From Delphinus delphis (lineage: Eukaryota; Chordata; Mammalia; Artiodactyla; Delphinidae), in the NCBI RefSeq assembly GCF_949987515.2, contig NW_027192659.1, positions 2,976,001-3,040,000 on the forward strand: a stretch of 64,000 nt of DNA, read 5' to 3'. Both the position numbers and the translations under genes were made by a program. Shown in pieces: positions 46,501 to 58,900 of the stretch; position 1 is the stretch's first letter; the number at the start of each line of letters is the position of its first letter. The notes below the pieces were generated by a model. The model was not told where the DNA came from, ran no database searches, and was given only the letters and a program-made list of their open reading frames with translations.

Positions 46501-49500
46501 GGTTTAGGGTCCAGGGGAGGGTACGACAACGCTTTAGAGGGAGCGTACGTGTGAGGGCACGGGTTAGTGTTAGCGTACGGGTTAGGATTAGGGGACGGGT
46601 GAGGGTCAGGCTTCGGAAAAGGGTTAGGGTTAGGGTTCGTGCTAGGGTTAGGGTTAGGGGACGGGGAAGGTTTAGGGTCCATGTGAGGGTACGAAAACGC
46701 TTTAGGGGGAGCGTACGTGAGAGGGCGCGGGTTAGTGTTAGCGTACGGGTTAGGATTAGGGGACGGGTGAGGGTCAGGCTTCAGGGAAGGGTTAGGGTTA
46801 GGGTTCGGGCTTGGGTTAGGGTTAAGGGACGGGGACGGGTTAGGGTCCAGGGGAAGGTACGACAACGCTTTAGGGGGAGCGTACGTGTGAGGGCGCGGGT
46901 TAGTGTTAGCGTACGGGTTAGGATTAGGGGACGGGGGAGGCTCAGGCTTCGGGGAAGGGTTAGGGTTAGGGTTCGGGCTAGGGTTAGGGTTAGGGGATGG
47001 GGACTTTTTAGGGTCCAGGTGAGGGTACGACAACGCTTTAGGGGGAGCGTAGGTGTGAGGGCGCGGGTTAGTGTTAGCGTACGGGTTAGGATTAGGGGAC
47101 GGGTGAGGGTCAGACTTCGGGGAAGGGTTAGGGTTAGGGTTCGGGCTAGGGTTAGGGTTAGGGTACGGGGACGGTTTAGGGTCCAGGTGAGGGGATGACA
47201 ACGCTTTAGGGGGAGCGTACGTGTGAGGGCGCGGGTTAGTGTTAGCGTACTGGTTAGGATTACGGGACGGGTGAGGGTCAGGCTTCGGGGAAGGGTTAGG
47301 GTTAGGGTTCGGGCTAGGGTTAGGGTTAGGGGACGGGGACGGTTTAGGGTCCAGGGGAGGGTACGACAAGGCTTTAGGGGGAGCGTACGTGTGAGGGCGC
47401 GGGTTAGTGTTAGCGTACGGGTTAGGATTAGGGGACGGGTGAGGGTCAGGCTCTGGGGAAGGGTTAGGGTTAGGGTTCGTGCTAGGGTTAGGGTTAGGGG
47501 ATGGGGACGGTTTAGGGTCCAGGTGAGGGTACGACAACGCTTTAGGGGGAGCGTACGTGTGAGGGCGCGGGTTAGTGTTAGCGTACGGGTTAGGATTAGG
47601 AGACGGGTGAGGGTCAGGCTTCGAGGAAGGGTTAGGGTTAGGGTTCGGGCTAGGGTTAGGGTTAGGGGACGGGGACGGTTTAGGGTCCAGGGGAGGGTAC
47701 GACAACGCTTTAGGGGGAGCGTAGGTGTGAGGGCGCGGGTTAGTGTTAGCGTACAGGTTAGGATTAGGGGACGGGTGAGGGTCAGGCTTTGGGGAAGGGT
47801 TAGGGTTAGGGTTCGGGCTAGGGTTAGGGTTAGGGGATGGGGACGGTATAGGGTCCAGGGGAGGGTACGACAACGCTTTAGGGGGAGCGTACGTGTGAGG
47901 GCGCGGGTTAGTGTTAGCGTACGGGTTAGGATTAGGGGACGGGTGAGGGTCAGTCTTCGGGGAAGTATTAGGTTTAGGGTTCGTGCTAGGGTTAGGGTTA
48001 GGGGACGGGGACGGTTTAGGGTCCAGGGGAGGGTACGACAACGCTTTAGGGGGAGCGTACGTGTGAGGGCGCGGGTTAGTGTTAGCGTACGGGTTAGGAT
48101 TAGGGGATGGGTGAGGGTCAGGCTTCGGGGAAGGCTTAGGGTTAGGGTTCGGGCTAGGGTTAGGGTTAGGGGACGGGGACGGTTTAGGGTCCAGAGGAGG
48201 GTACGACAACGCTTTAGGGGGAGCGTACGTGTGAGTGCGCGGGTTGGTGTTAGCGTACGGGTTAGGATTAGGGGACGGGTGAGGATCAGGCTTCGGGGAA
48301 GGGTTAGGGTTGGGTTCGTGCTAGGGTTAGGGTTAGGGGACGGGGACGGTTTAGGGTCCAGGGGAGGGTACGACAACGCTTTAGGGGGAGCGTACGTGTG
48401 AGGGCGCGGGTTAGTGTTAGCGTACGGGTTAGGATTAGGGGACGGGTGAGGGTCAGGCTCTGGGGAAGGTTTAGGGTTAGGGTTCAGGCTAGTGTTAGGG
48501 GACGGGGACGGGGACGGTTTAGGGTCCAGGGGAGTGTACGACAACGCTTTAGGGGGAGCGTACGTGTGAGGGCACGGGTTAGTGTTAGCGTACGGTTTAG
48601 GATTATGGGACGGGTGAGGGTCAGGCTTCGGGGAAGTGTTAGGGTTAGGGTACAGGCTAGGGTTAGGGATAGGGAACGGGGACGGTTTAGGGTCCATGTG
48701 AGGGTACGACAACGCTTTAGGGGGAGCGTACGTGTGAGGGCGCGGGTTAGTGTTAGCGTACGGGTTAGGATTAGGGGACGGGTGAGGGTCAGGCTTCGGG
48801 GAAGAGTTAGGGTTAGGGTTCGGGCTAGGGTTAGGGTTAGGGCACGGGGACGGTTTAGGGTCCGGGGAGGGTACGACAACGCTTTAGGGGGAGCGTACGT
48901 GTGAGGGCGTGGGTTAGTGTTAGCGTACGGGTTAGGATTAGAGGACGGGTGAGGGTCAGGCTTCGGGGAAGGGTTAGGGTTAGGGTTCGGGCTAGGGTTA
49001 GGGTTAGGGGACGGGGACGGTTTAGGGTCCGGGGAGGGTACGACAACGCTTTAGGGGGAGCGTACGTGTGAGGGCGTGGGTTAGTGTTAGCGTACGGGTT
49101 AGGATTAGGGGACGGGTGAGGGTCAGGCTTCGGGGAAGGGTTAGGGTTAGGGTTAGGGCTAGGGTTAGGGTTAGGGGATGGGGACGGTTTAGGTTCCAGG
49201 GGAGGGTACGACAACGCTTTAGGGGGAGCGTACGTGTGAGGGCGCGTGTTAGTGTTAGCGTACGGGTTAGGATTATGGGACGGGTGAGGGTCAGGCTTCG
49301 GGGAAGGGTTAGGGTTAGGGTTAGTGCTAGGGTTAGAGTTAGGGGACGGGGACGGTTTAGGGTCCAGGGGAGGGTACGACAACACTTTAGGGGGAGCGTA
49401 CGTGTGAGGGCGCGGGTTAGTGTTAGCGTACGGGTTAGGATTAGGGGACGGGTGACGGTCAGGCTTCGGGGAAGGCTTAGGGTTAGGGTTCGGGCTAGGG

Positions 49501-49710
49501 TTAGGGTTAGGGGACGGGGACGGTTTAGGGTCCAGGGGAGGGTACGACAACGCTTTAGGGGGAGTGTACGTGTGAGTGCGCGGGTTAGTGTTAGCGTACT
49601 GGTTAGGATTTCGGGACGGGTGAGGGTCAGGCTTCGGGGAAGTGTTAGGGTTAGGGTTCGGGCTAGGGTTAGGGTTAGGGGAGGGGACGGTTTAGGGTCC
49701 AGGTGAGGGT
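40506..49710 (+). repeat. large tandem duplication, copy B (seven monomers longer)
   Basis: The offset to copy A is 8,040 bp until about 43255, 8,370 bp from about 43590, 8,705 bp from about 46526, and 9,209 bp from about 48209. The steps of 330, 335 and 504 bp are two, two and three monomers, with small deletions in the first two. Copy B therefore gained about seven monomers, or copy A lost them, after the block was duplicated. Homology to copy A ends near 49710, at a GCATTTG marker monomer. Confidence 0.8.
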
Positions 49711-52700
49711 ACGACAACGCATTTGGGGGAGCGTACGTGTGAGGGCGCGGGTTAGTGTTAGCGTACGGGTTACGATTAGGGGACGGGTGAGGGTCAGGCT
49801 CTGGGGAAGGTTTAGGGTTAGGGTTCAGGCTAGGGTTAGGGGACGGGGACGGTTTAGGGTCCAGGTGAGGGTACGACAACGCTTTAGGGGGAGCGTACGT
49901 GTGAGGGCGTGGGTTAGTGTTAGCGTACGGGTTAGTAATAGGGGACAGGTGAGGGTCAGGCTTTGGGGAGGGTTTAGGGTTAGGGTTCGGGCTAGGGTTA
50001 TGGTTAGGGGACGGGGACGGTTTAGGGTCCAGAGGAGGGTACGACAATGCTTTAGGGGGAGCGTAGGTGTGAGGGCGCGGATTAGTGTTAGCGTACGGTT
50101 TAGGATTAGGGGACTGGTGAGAGTCAGGCTTCGGGGAAGGCTTAGGGTTAGGGTTAGGGCTAAGGTTAGGGTTACGGGACGGGGACGGTTTAGGGTCCAG
50201 GGGAGGGTACGACAACGCTTTAGGGGGAGCGTACGTGTGAGGGCGCGGGTTAGTGTTAGCGTACGGGTTAGGATTAGGGGACGGGTGAGGGTCAGGCTTC
50301 GGGGAAGGGTTAGGGTTAGGGTTCGGGCTAAGGTTAGGGTTACGGGACGGGGACGGTTTAGGGTCCAGGGGAGGGTACGACAACGCTTTAGGGGGAGCGT
50401 ACGTGTGAGGGTGCGGGTTAGTGTTAGCGTACGGGTTAGGATTAGGGGACGGGTGAGAGTCAGGCTTCGGGGAAGGGTTAGGGTTAGGGTTCGGGCTAGC
50501 ATTAGGGTTAGGGGACGGGGACGGTTTAGGGTCCAGGGGAGCGTACGACAACGCTTTAGGGGGAGCGTACGTGTGAGGGCGTGGGTTAGTGTTAGCGTAC
50601 GGGTTAGGATTAGGGGACGCGTGAGGGTCAGGCTTCGGGGAAGGGTTAGGGTTGGGTTCGTGCTAGGGTTAGGGTTAGGGGACGGGGACGGTTTAGGGTC
50701 CAGGGGAGGGTACGACAACGCTTTAGGGGGAGCGTACGTGTGAGGGCGCGGGTTAGTGTTAGCGTACGGGTTAGGATTAGGGGACGGGTGAGGGTCAGGC
50801 TCTGGGGAAGGTTTAGGGTTAGGGTTCAGGCTAGTGTTAGGGGACGGGGACGGGGACGGTTTAGGGTCCAGGGGAGTGTACGACAACGCTTTAGGGGGAG
50901 CGTACGTGTGAGGGCACGGGTTAGTGTTAGCGTACGGTTTAGGATTATGGGACGGGTGAGGGTCAGGCTTCGGGGAAGTGTTAGGGTTAGGGTACAGGCT
51001 AGGGTTAGGGATAGGGAACGGGGACGGTTTAGGGTCCATGTGAGGGTACGACAACGCTTTAGGGGGAGCGTACGTGTGAGGGCGCGGGTTAGTGTTAGCG
51101 TACGGGTTAGGATTAGGGGACGGGTGAGGGTCAGGCTTCGGGGAAGAGTTAGGGTTAGGGTTCGGGCTAGGGTTAGGGTTAGGGCACGGGGACGGTTTAG
51201 GGTCCGGGGAGGGTACGACAACGCTTTAGGGGGAGCGTACGTGTGAGGGCGTGGGTTAGTGTTAGCGTACGGGTTAGGATTAGAGGACGGGTGAGGGTCA
51301 GGCTTCGGGGAAGGGTTAGGGTTAGGGTTCGGGCTAGGGTTAGGGTTAGGGGACGGGGACGGTTTAGGGTCCGGGGAGGGTACGACAACGCTTTAGGGGG
51401 AGCGTACGTGTGAGGGCGTGGGTTAGTGTTAGCGTACGGGTTAGGATTAGGGGACGGGTGAGGGTCAGGCTTCGGGGAAGGGTTAGGGTTAGGGTTAGGG
51501 CTAGGGTTAGGGTTAGGGGATGGGGACGGTTTAGGTTCCAGGGGAGGGTACGACAACGCTTTAGGGGGAGCGTACGTGTGAGGGCGCGTGTTAGTGTTAG
51601 CGTACGGGTTAGGATTATGGGACGGGTGAGGGTCAGGCTTCGGGGAAGGGTTAGGGTTAGGGTTAGTGCTAGGGTTAGAGTTAGGGGACGGGGACGGTTT
51701 AGGGTCCAGGGGAGGGTACGACAACACTTTAGGGGGAGCGTACGTGTGAGGGCGCGGGTTAGTTTTAGCGTACGGGTTAGGATTAGGGGACGGGTGACGG
51801 TCAGGCTTCGGGGAAGGCTTAGGGTTAGGGTTCGGGCTAGGGTTAGGGTTAGGGGACGGGGACGGTTTAGGGTCCAGGGGAGGGTACGACAACGCTTTAG
51901 GGGGAGTGTACGTGTGAGTGCGCGGGTTAGTGTTAGCGTACTGGTTAGGATTTCGGGACGGGTGAGGGTCAGGCTTCGGGGAAGTGTTAGGGTTAGGGTT
52001 CGGGCTAGGGTTAGGGTTAGGGGAGGGGACGGTTTAGGGTCCAGGTGAGGGTACGACAACGCATTAGGGGGAGCGTACGTGTGAGGGCGCGGGTTAGTGT
52101 TAGCGTACGGGTTACGATTAGGGGACGGGTGAGGGTCAGGCTCTGGGGAAGGTTTAGGGTTAGGGTTCAGGCTAGGGTTAGGGGACGGGGACGGTTTAGG
52201 GTCCAGGTGAGGGTACGACAACGCTTTAGGGGGAGCGTACGTGTGAGGGCGTGGGTTAGTGTTAGCGTACGGGTTAGTAATAGGGGACAGGTGAGGGTCA
52301 GGCTTTGGGGAGGGTTTAGGGTTAGGGTTCGGGCTAGGGTTATGGTTAGGGGACGGGGACGGTTTAGGGTCCAGAGGAGGGTACGACAACGCTTTAGGGG
52401 GAGCGTAGGTGTGAGGGCGCGGATTAGTGTTAGCGTACGGTTTAGGATTAGGGGACTGGTGAGAGTCAGGCTTCGGGGAAGGCTTAGGGTTAGGGTTAGG
52501 GCTAAGGTTAGGGTTACGGGACGGGGACGGTTTAGGGTCCAGGGGAGGGTACGACAACGCTTTAGGGGGAGCGTACGTGTGAGGGCGCGGGTTAGTGTTA
52601 GCGTACGGGTTAGGATTAGGGGACGGGTGAGAGTCAGGCTTCGGGGAAGGGTTAGGGTTAGGGTTCGGGCTAGCATTAGGGTTAGGGGACGGGGACGGTT

Positions 52701-52922
52701 TAGGGTCCAGGGGAGCGTACGACAACGCTTTAGGGGGAGCGTACGTGTGAGGGCGTGGGTTAGTGTTAGCGTACGGGTTAGGATTAGGGGACGCGTGAGG
52801 GTCAGGCTTCGGGGAAGGGTTAGGGTTAGGGTTCGTGCTAGGGTTAGGGTTAGCGGACGGGGACGGTTTAGGGTCCAGGGGAGGGTACGACAACGCTTTA
52901 GGGGGAGCGTACGTGTGAGGGC
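48238..52922 (+). repeat. 2.34-kb higher-order repeat, two tandem copies
   Basis: The block starting near 48398 repeats at 50740, an offset of 2,342 bp (14 monomers less 10 bp). A triple GGGGACGGGGACGGGGAC run, a TCCGGGGAGG monomer pair and the GGGGAGGGGACGG variant all recur at this spacing. From about 50.2 kb the offset becomes 2,174 bp, so the first copy has one extra monomer (about 50216-50390). The first copy overlaps the end of large copy B. Confidence 0.8.
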
Positions 52923-53744
52923 GCGTGTTAGTGTTAGCGTACGGGTTAGGATTAGGGGACGGGTGAGGGTCAGGCTTCGGGGAAGGGTTAGGGTTAGGGT
53001 TCGGGCTAGGGTTAGGGTTAGGGTACGGGGACGGTTTAGGGTCCAGGTGAGGGTATGACAACGCTTTAGGGGGAGCGTACGTGTGAGGGCGCGGGTTGGT
53101 GTTAGCGTACGGGTTAGGATTACGGGACGGGTGAGGGTCAGGCTTCGGGGAAGGGTTAGGGTTAGGGTTCGGGCTAGGGTTAGGGTTAGGGGACGGGGAC
53201 GGTTTAGGGTCCAGGGGAGGGTACGACAACGCTTTAGGGGGAGCGTACGTGTGAGGGCGCGGGTTAGTGTTAGCGTACGGGTTAGGATTAGGGGACGGGT
53301 GTGGGTCAGGCTCTGCGGAAGGGTTAGGGTTAGGGTTCGGGCTAGGGTTAGGGTTAGGGAATGGGGACGGTTTATGGTCCAGGTGAGGGTACGACAACGC
53401 TTTAGGGGGAGCGTACGTGTGAGGGCGCGGGTTAGTGTTAGCGTACGGGTTAGGAATAGGGGACAGGTGAGGGTCAGGCTTCGGGGAAGGGTTAGGGTTA
53501 GGGTACGTGCTAGGGTTAGGGTTAGGGGACGGGGACGGTTTAGGGTCCAGGGGAGTGTACGACAACGCTTTAGGAGGAGCGTACGTGTGAGGGCGCGGGT
53601 TAGTGTTAGCGTACGGGTTAGGATTAGGGGACGGGTGAGGGTCAGGCTTCGGGGAAGGGTTAGGGTTAGGGTTCGTGCTAGGGTTAGGGTTAGGGGACGG
53701 GGACGGTATAGGGTCCAGAGGAGGGTACAACAACGCTTTAGGGG

Positions 53745-55900
53745 GAGCGTACATGTGAGGGCGCGGGTTAGTGTTAGCGTACGTGTTAGGATTAAGGGAC
53801 TGGTGAGGGTCAGGCTTCGGGGAAGGGTTAGGGTTAGGGTACGGGCTAGGGTTAGGGATAGGGGACGGGGACGGTTTAGGGTCCATGTGAGGGTACGACA
53901 ACGCTTTAGGGGGAGCGTACGTGAGAGGGCGCGGGTTAGTGTTAGCGTACGGGTTAGGATTAGGGGACGGGTGAGGGTCAGGCTTCAGGGAAGGGTTAGG
54001 GTTAGGGTTCGGGCTAGGGTTAGGGTTAGGGGACGGGGACGGTTTAGGGTCCAGGGGAGGGTACGACAACGCTTTAGGGGGAGCGTACGTGTGAGGGCGC
54101 GGGTTAATGTTAGCGTACGGGTTAGGATTAGGGGACGGGTGAGGGTCAGGCTTCGGGGAAGGGTTAGGGTTAGGGTTCGTGCTAGGGTTAGGGTTAGGGG
54201 ACGGGGACGGTTTAGGGTCCAGGGGCGGGTACGACAACGCTTTAGGGGGAGCGTACGTGTGAGGGCGCGGGTTAGTGTTAGCGTACGGGTTAGGATTAGG
54301 GGACGGGTGAGGGTCAGGCTTCGGGGAAGGGTTAGGGTTAGGGTTCGTGCTAGGGTTAGGGTTAGGGGACGGGGACGGTTTAGGGTCCATGTGAGGGTAC
54401 GAAAACGCTTTAGGGGGAGCGTACGTGTGAGGGCACGGGTTAGTGTTAGCGTATGGTTTAGGATTATGGGACAGGTGAGGGTCAGTCTTCGGGGAAGTGT
54501 TAGGGTTAGGGTACGGGCTAGGGTTAGGGATAGGGGACGGGGACGGTTTAGGGTCCATGTGAGGGTACGACAACGCTTTAGGGGGAGCGTACGTGTGAGC
54601 GCGTGGGTTAGTGTTAGCGTACGGGTTAGGATTAGGGGACGGGTGAGGGTCAGGCTTCGGGGAAGCGTTAGGGTTAGGGTTCGGGCTAGGGTTAGGGTTA
54701 GGGGACGGGGACGGTTTAGGGTCCAGGGGAGGGTACGACAACGCTTTAGGGGGAGAGTACGTTTGAGGGCGCGGGTTAGTTTTAGCGTACGGGTTAGGAT
54801 TAGGGGACGGGTGAGGGTCAGGCTTCGGGGAAGGGTTAGGGTTAGGGTTCGGGCTAGGGTTAGCGTTAGGGGACGGGGACGGTTTAGGGTTCAGGGGACG
54901 GTACGACAACGCTTTAGGGGGAGCGTACGTGTGAGGGCGCGGGTTAGTGTTAGCGTACGGGTTAGGATTAGGGGACGGGTGAGGGTCAGGCTTCGGGGAA
55001 GGGTTAGGGTTAGGGTTCGTGCTAGGGTTAGGGTTAGGGGACGGGGACGGTTTAGGGTCCAGGGGAGGGTACGACAACGCTTTAGGGGTAGCGTACGTGT
55101 GAGGGCGCGGGTTAGTGTTAGCGTACGGGTTAGGATTAGGGGACGGGTGAGGGTCAGGCTTCGGGGAAGGGTTAGGCTTAGGGTTCGTGCTAGGGTTAGG
55201 GTTAGGGGACGGGGACGGTTTAGGGTCCAGGGGCGGGTACGACAACGCTTTAGGGGGAGCGTACGTGTGAGGGCGCGGGTTAGTGTTAGCGTACGGGTTA
55301 GGATTAGGGGACGGGTGAGGGTCAGGCTTCGGGGAAGGGTTAGGGTTAGGGTTCGTGCTAGGGTTAGTGTTAGGGGACGGGGACGGTTTAGGGTCCATGT
55401 GAGGGTACGAAAACGCTTTAGGGGGAGCGTACGTGTGAGGGCACGGGTTAGTGTTAGCGTATGGTTTAGGATTATGGGACAGGTGAGTGTCAATCTTCGG
55501 GGAAGTGTTAGGGTTAGGGTACGGGCTAGGGTTAGGGATAGGGGACGGGGACGGTTTAGGGTCCATGTGAGGGTACGACAACGCTTTAGGGGGAGCGTAT
55601 GTGTGAGCGCGTGGGTTAGTGTTAGCGTACGGGTTAGGATTAGGGGACGGGTGAGGGTCAGGCTTCGGGGAAGCGTTAGGGTTAGGGTTCGGGCTAGGGT
55701 TAGGGTTAGGGGACGGGGACGGTTTAGGGTCCAGGGGAGGGTACGACAACGCTTTAGGGGGAGCGTACGTGTGAGGGCGCGGGTTAGTGTTAGCGTACGG
55801 GTTAGGATTAGGGGACGGGTGAGGGTCAGGCTTCGGGGAAGGGTTAGGGTTAGGGTTCGTGCTAGGGTTAGGGTTAGGGGACGGGGACGGTTTAGGGTCC
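53745..55900 (+). repeat. 1,008-bp (6-monomer) higher-order repeat
   Basis: Rare markers recur exactly 1,008 bp apart. GTATGGTTTAGGATTATGGG is at 54451 and 55459, and each is preceded by a monomer with GTACGAAAACGC. The period is six monomers with no net indel. Partial similarity to 53745-54450 suggests a third, diverged copy. Confidence 0.75.
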
Positions 55901-58900
55901 AGGGGAGGGTACGACAACGCTTTAGGGGTACCGTACGTGTGAGGGCGCGGGTTAGTGTTAGCGTACGGGTTAGGATTAGGGGACGGGTGAGGGTCAGGCT
56001 TCGGGGAAGGGTTAGGCTTAGGGTTCGTGCTAGGGTTAGGGTTAGGGGACGGTGACGGTTTAGGGTCCAGGGGAGGGTACGACAACTCATTAGGGGGAGC
56101 GTACGTGTGAGGGCGCGGGTTAGTGTTAGCGTACGTGTTACGATTAGGGGACGGGTGAGGGTCAGGCTCTGGGGAAGGTTTAGGGTTAGGGTTCAGGCTA
56201 GGGTTAGGGGACGGGGACGGTTTAGGGTCCAGGTGAGGGTACGACAACGCTTTAGGGGGAGCGTACGTGTGAGGGCGCGGGTTAGTGTTAGCGTACGGGT
56301 TAGGAATAGGGGACAGGTGAGAGTCAGGCTTTGGGGAGGGTTTAGGGTTAGGGTTCGGGCTAGGGTTAGGGTTAGGGGACGGGGACGGTTTAGGGTCCAG
56401 AGGAGGGTACGACAACGCTTTAGGGGGAGCGTAGGTGTGAGGGCGCGGATTAGTGTTAGCGTACGGTTTAGGATTAGGGGACTGGTGAGAGTCAGGCTTC
56501 GGGGAAGGCTTAGGGTTAGGGTTAGGGCTAGGGTTAGGGTTCACGGGACGGGGACAGTTTAGGGTCCAGGGGAGGGTACGACAACGCTTTAGGGGGAGCG
56601 TACGTGTGAGGGCGCGGGTTAGTGTTAGCGTACGGGTTAGGATTAGGGAACGGGTGAGGGTCTGGCTTCGGGGAAGGCTTAGGGTTAGGGTTCGGGCTAG
56701 GGTTAGAGTTAGGGGACGGGGACGGTTTAGGGTCCAGGGGAGTGTACGACAACGTTTTAGGGGGAGCGTACGTGTGAGGGCACGGGTTAGTGTTAGCGTA
56801 CGGATTAGGATTAGGTGACGGGTTAGGGTCAGGCTTCGGGGAAGGCTTAGGGTGAGTATTCGGGTTAGGGTTAGGGTTAGGGGACGGGGAAGGTTTAGGG
56901 TCTAGGGGAGGGTACGACAACGCTTTAGGGGGAGCGTACGTGTGAGGGCGTGGGTTAGTGTTAGCGTACGGGTTAGGATTAGGGGACGCGTGAGTGTCAG
57001 GCTTCGGGGAAGGGTTAGGGTTAGGGTTCGGACTAGGGTTAGGGTTAGGGGACAGGGACGGTTTAGGGTCCAGGGGAGGGTACGACAACGCTTTAGGGGG
57101 AGCGTACGTGTGAGGGCGTGGGTTAGTGTTAGCGTACGGGTTAGTATTAGGGGACGGGTGAGGGTCAGGCTCTGGGGAAGGGTTAGGGTTAGGGTTCGGG
57201 CTAGGGTTAGGGTTAGGGGATGGGGACGGTTTAGGGTCCAGGTGAGGGTACGACAACGCTTTAGGGGGAGTGTACGTGTGAGGGCGCGGGTTAGTGTTAG
57301 CGTACGGGTTAGGATTAGGAGACGGGTGAGGGTCAGGCTTCGGGGAAGGGTTAGGGTTAGGGTTCCGGCTAGGGTTAGGGTTAGGGGACGGGGACGGTTT
57401 AGGGTCCAGGGGAGGGTACGACAACGCTTTAGGGGGAGCGAACGTGTGAGTGCGCGGGTTAGTGTTAGCGTACGGGTTAGGATTAGGGGACGGGTGAGGG
57501 TCAGGCTTCGGGGAAGGGTTAGGGTTAGGGTTCGTGCTAGGGTTAGGGTTAGGGGACGGGGACGGTTTAGGGTCCAGGGGAGGGTACGACAACGCTTTAG
57601 GGGGAGCGTACGTGTGAGGGCGCGGGTTGGTGTTAGCGTACGGGTTAGGATTAGGGGATGGGTGAGGGTCAGGCTTCGGGGAAGGCTTAGGGTTAGGGTT
57701 CGGGCTAGGGTTAGGGTTAGGGGACGGGGACGGTTTAGGGTCCAGAGGAGGGTATGACAACGCTTTAGGGGGAGCGTACGTGTGAGTGCGCGGGTTGGTG
57801 TTAGCGTACGGGTTAGGATTAGGGGACGGGTGAGGTTCAGGCTTCGGGGAAGGGTTAGGGTTGGGTTCGTGCTAGGGTTAGGGTTAGGGGACGGGGACGG
57901 TTTAGGGTCCAGGGGAGGGTACGACAACGCTTTAGGGGTAGCGTACGTGTGAGGGCGCGGGTTAGTGTTAGCGTACGGGTTAGGATTAGGGGACGGGTGA
58001 GGGTCAGGCTTCGGGGAAGGGTTAGGGTTAGGGTACGGGCTAGGGTTAGGGATAGGGGACGGGGACGGTTTAGGGTCCATGTGAGGGTACGACAACGCTT
58101 TAGGGGGAGCGTACTTGAGACGGCGCGGGTTAGTGTTAGCGTACGGGTTAGGATTAGGGGACGGGTGAGGGTCAGGCTTCAGGGAAGGTTTAGGGTTAGG
58201 GTTCGGGCTAGGGTTAGGGTTAGGGGACGGGGACGGTTTAGGGTCCAGGGGAAGGTACGACAACGCTTTAGGGGGAGCGTACGTGTGAGGGCGCGGGTTA
58301 GTGTTAGCGTACGGGTTAGGATTAGGGGACGGGTGAGGGTCAGGCTTCGGGGAAGGGATAGGGTTAGGGTTCGTGCTAGGGTTAGGGGACGGGGACGGTT
58401 TAGGGTCCAGGGGAGGGTACGACAACGCTTTAGGGGGAGCGTACGTGTGAGAGCGCGGGTTAGTGTTAGCGTACGGTTTAGGATTAGGGGACGGGTGAGG
58501 GTCAGGCTTCGGGGAAGGGTTAGGGTTAGGGTTCGTGCTAGGGTTAGGGTTAGGGGACGGGGACGGTTTAGGGTCCATGTGAGGGTACGACAACGCTTTA
58601 GGGGGAGCGTACGTGTGAGGGCACGGGTTAGTGTTAGCGTACGGTTTACGATTATGGGACGGGTGAGGGTCAGGCTTCGGGGAAGTGTTAGGGTTAGGGT
58701 ACGGGCTAGGGTTAGGGATAGGGGACGGGGACGGTTTAGGGTCCATGTGAGGGTACGACAACGCTTTAGGGGGAGCGTACGTGTGAGGGCGCGGGTTAGT
58801 GTTAGCGTACGGGTTAGGATTAGGGGACGGGTGAGGGTCAGGCTTCGGGGAAGGGTTAGAGTTAGGGTTCGGGCTAGGGTTAGGGTTAGGGGACGGGGAC

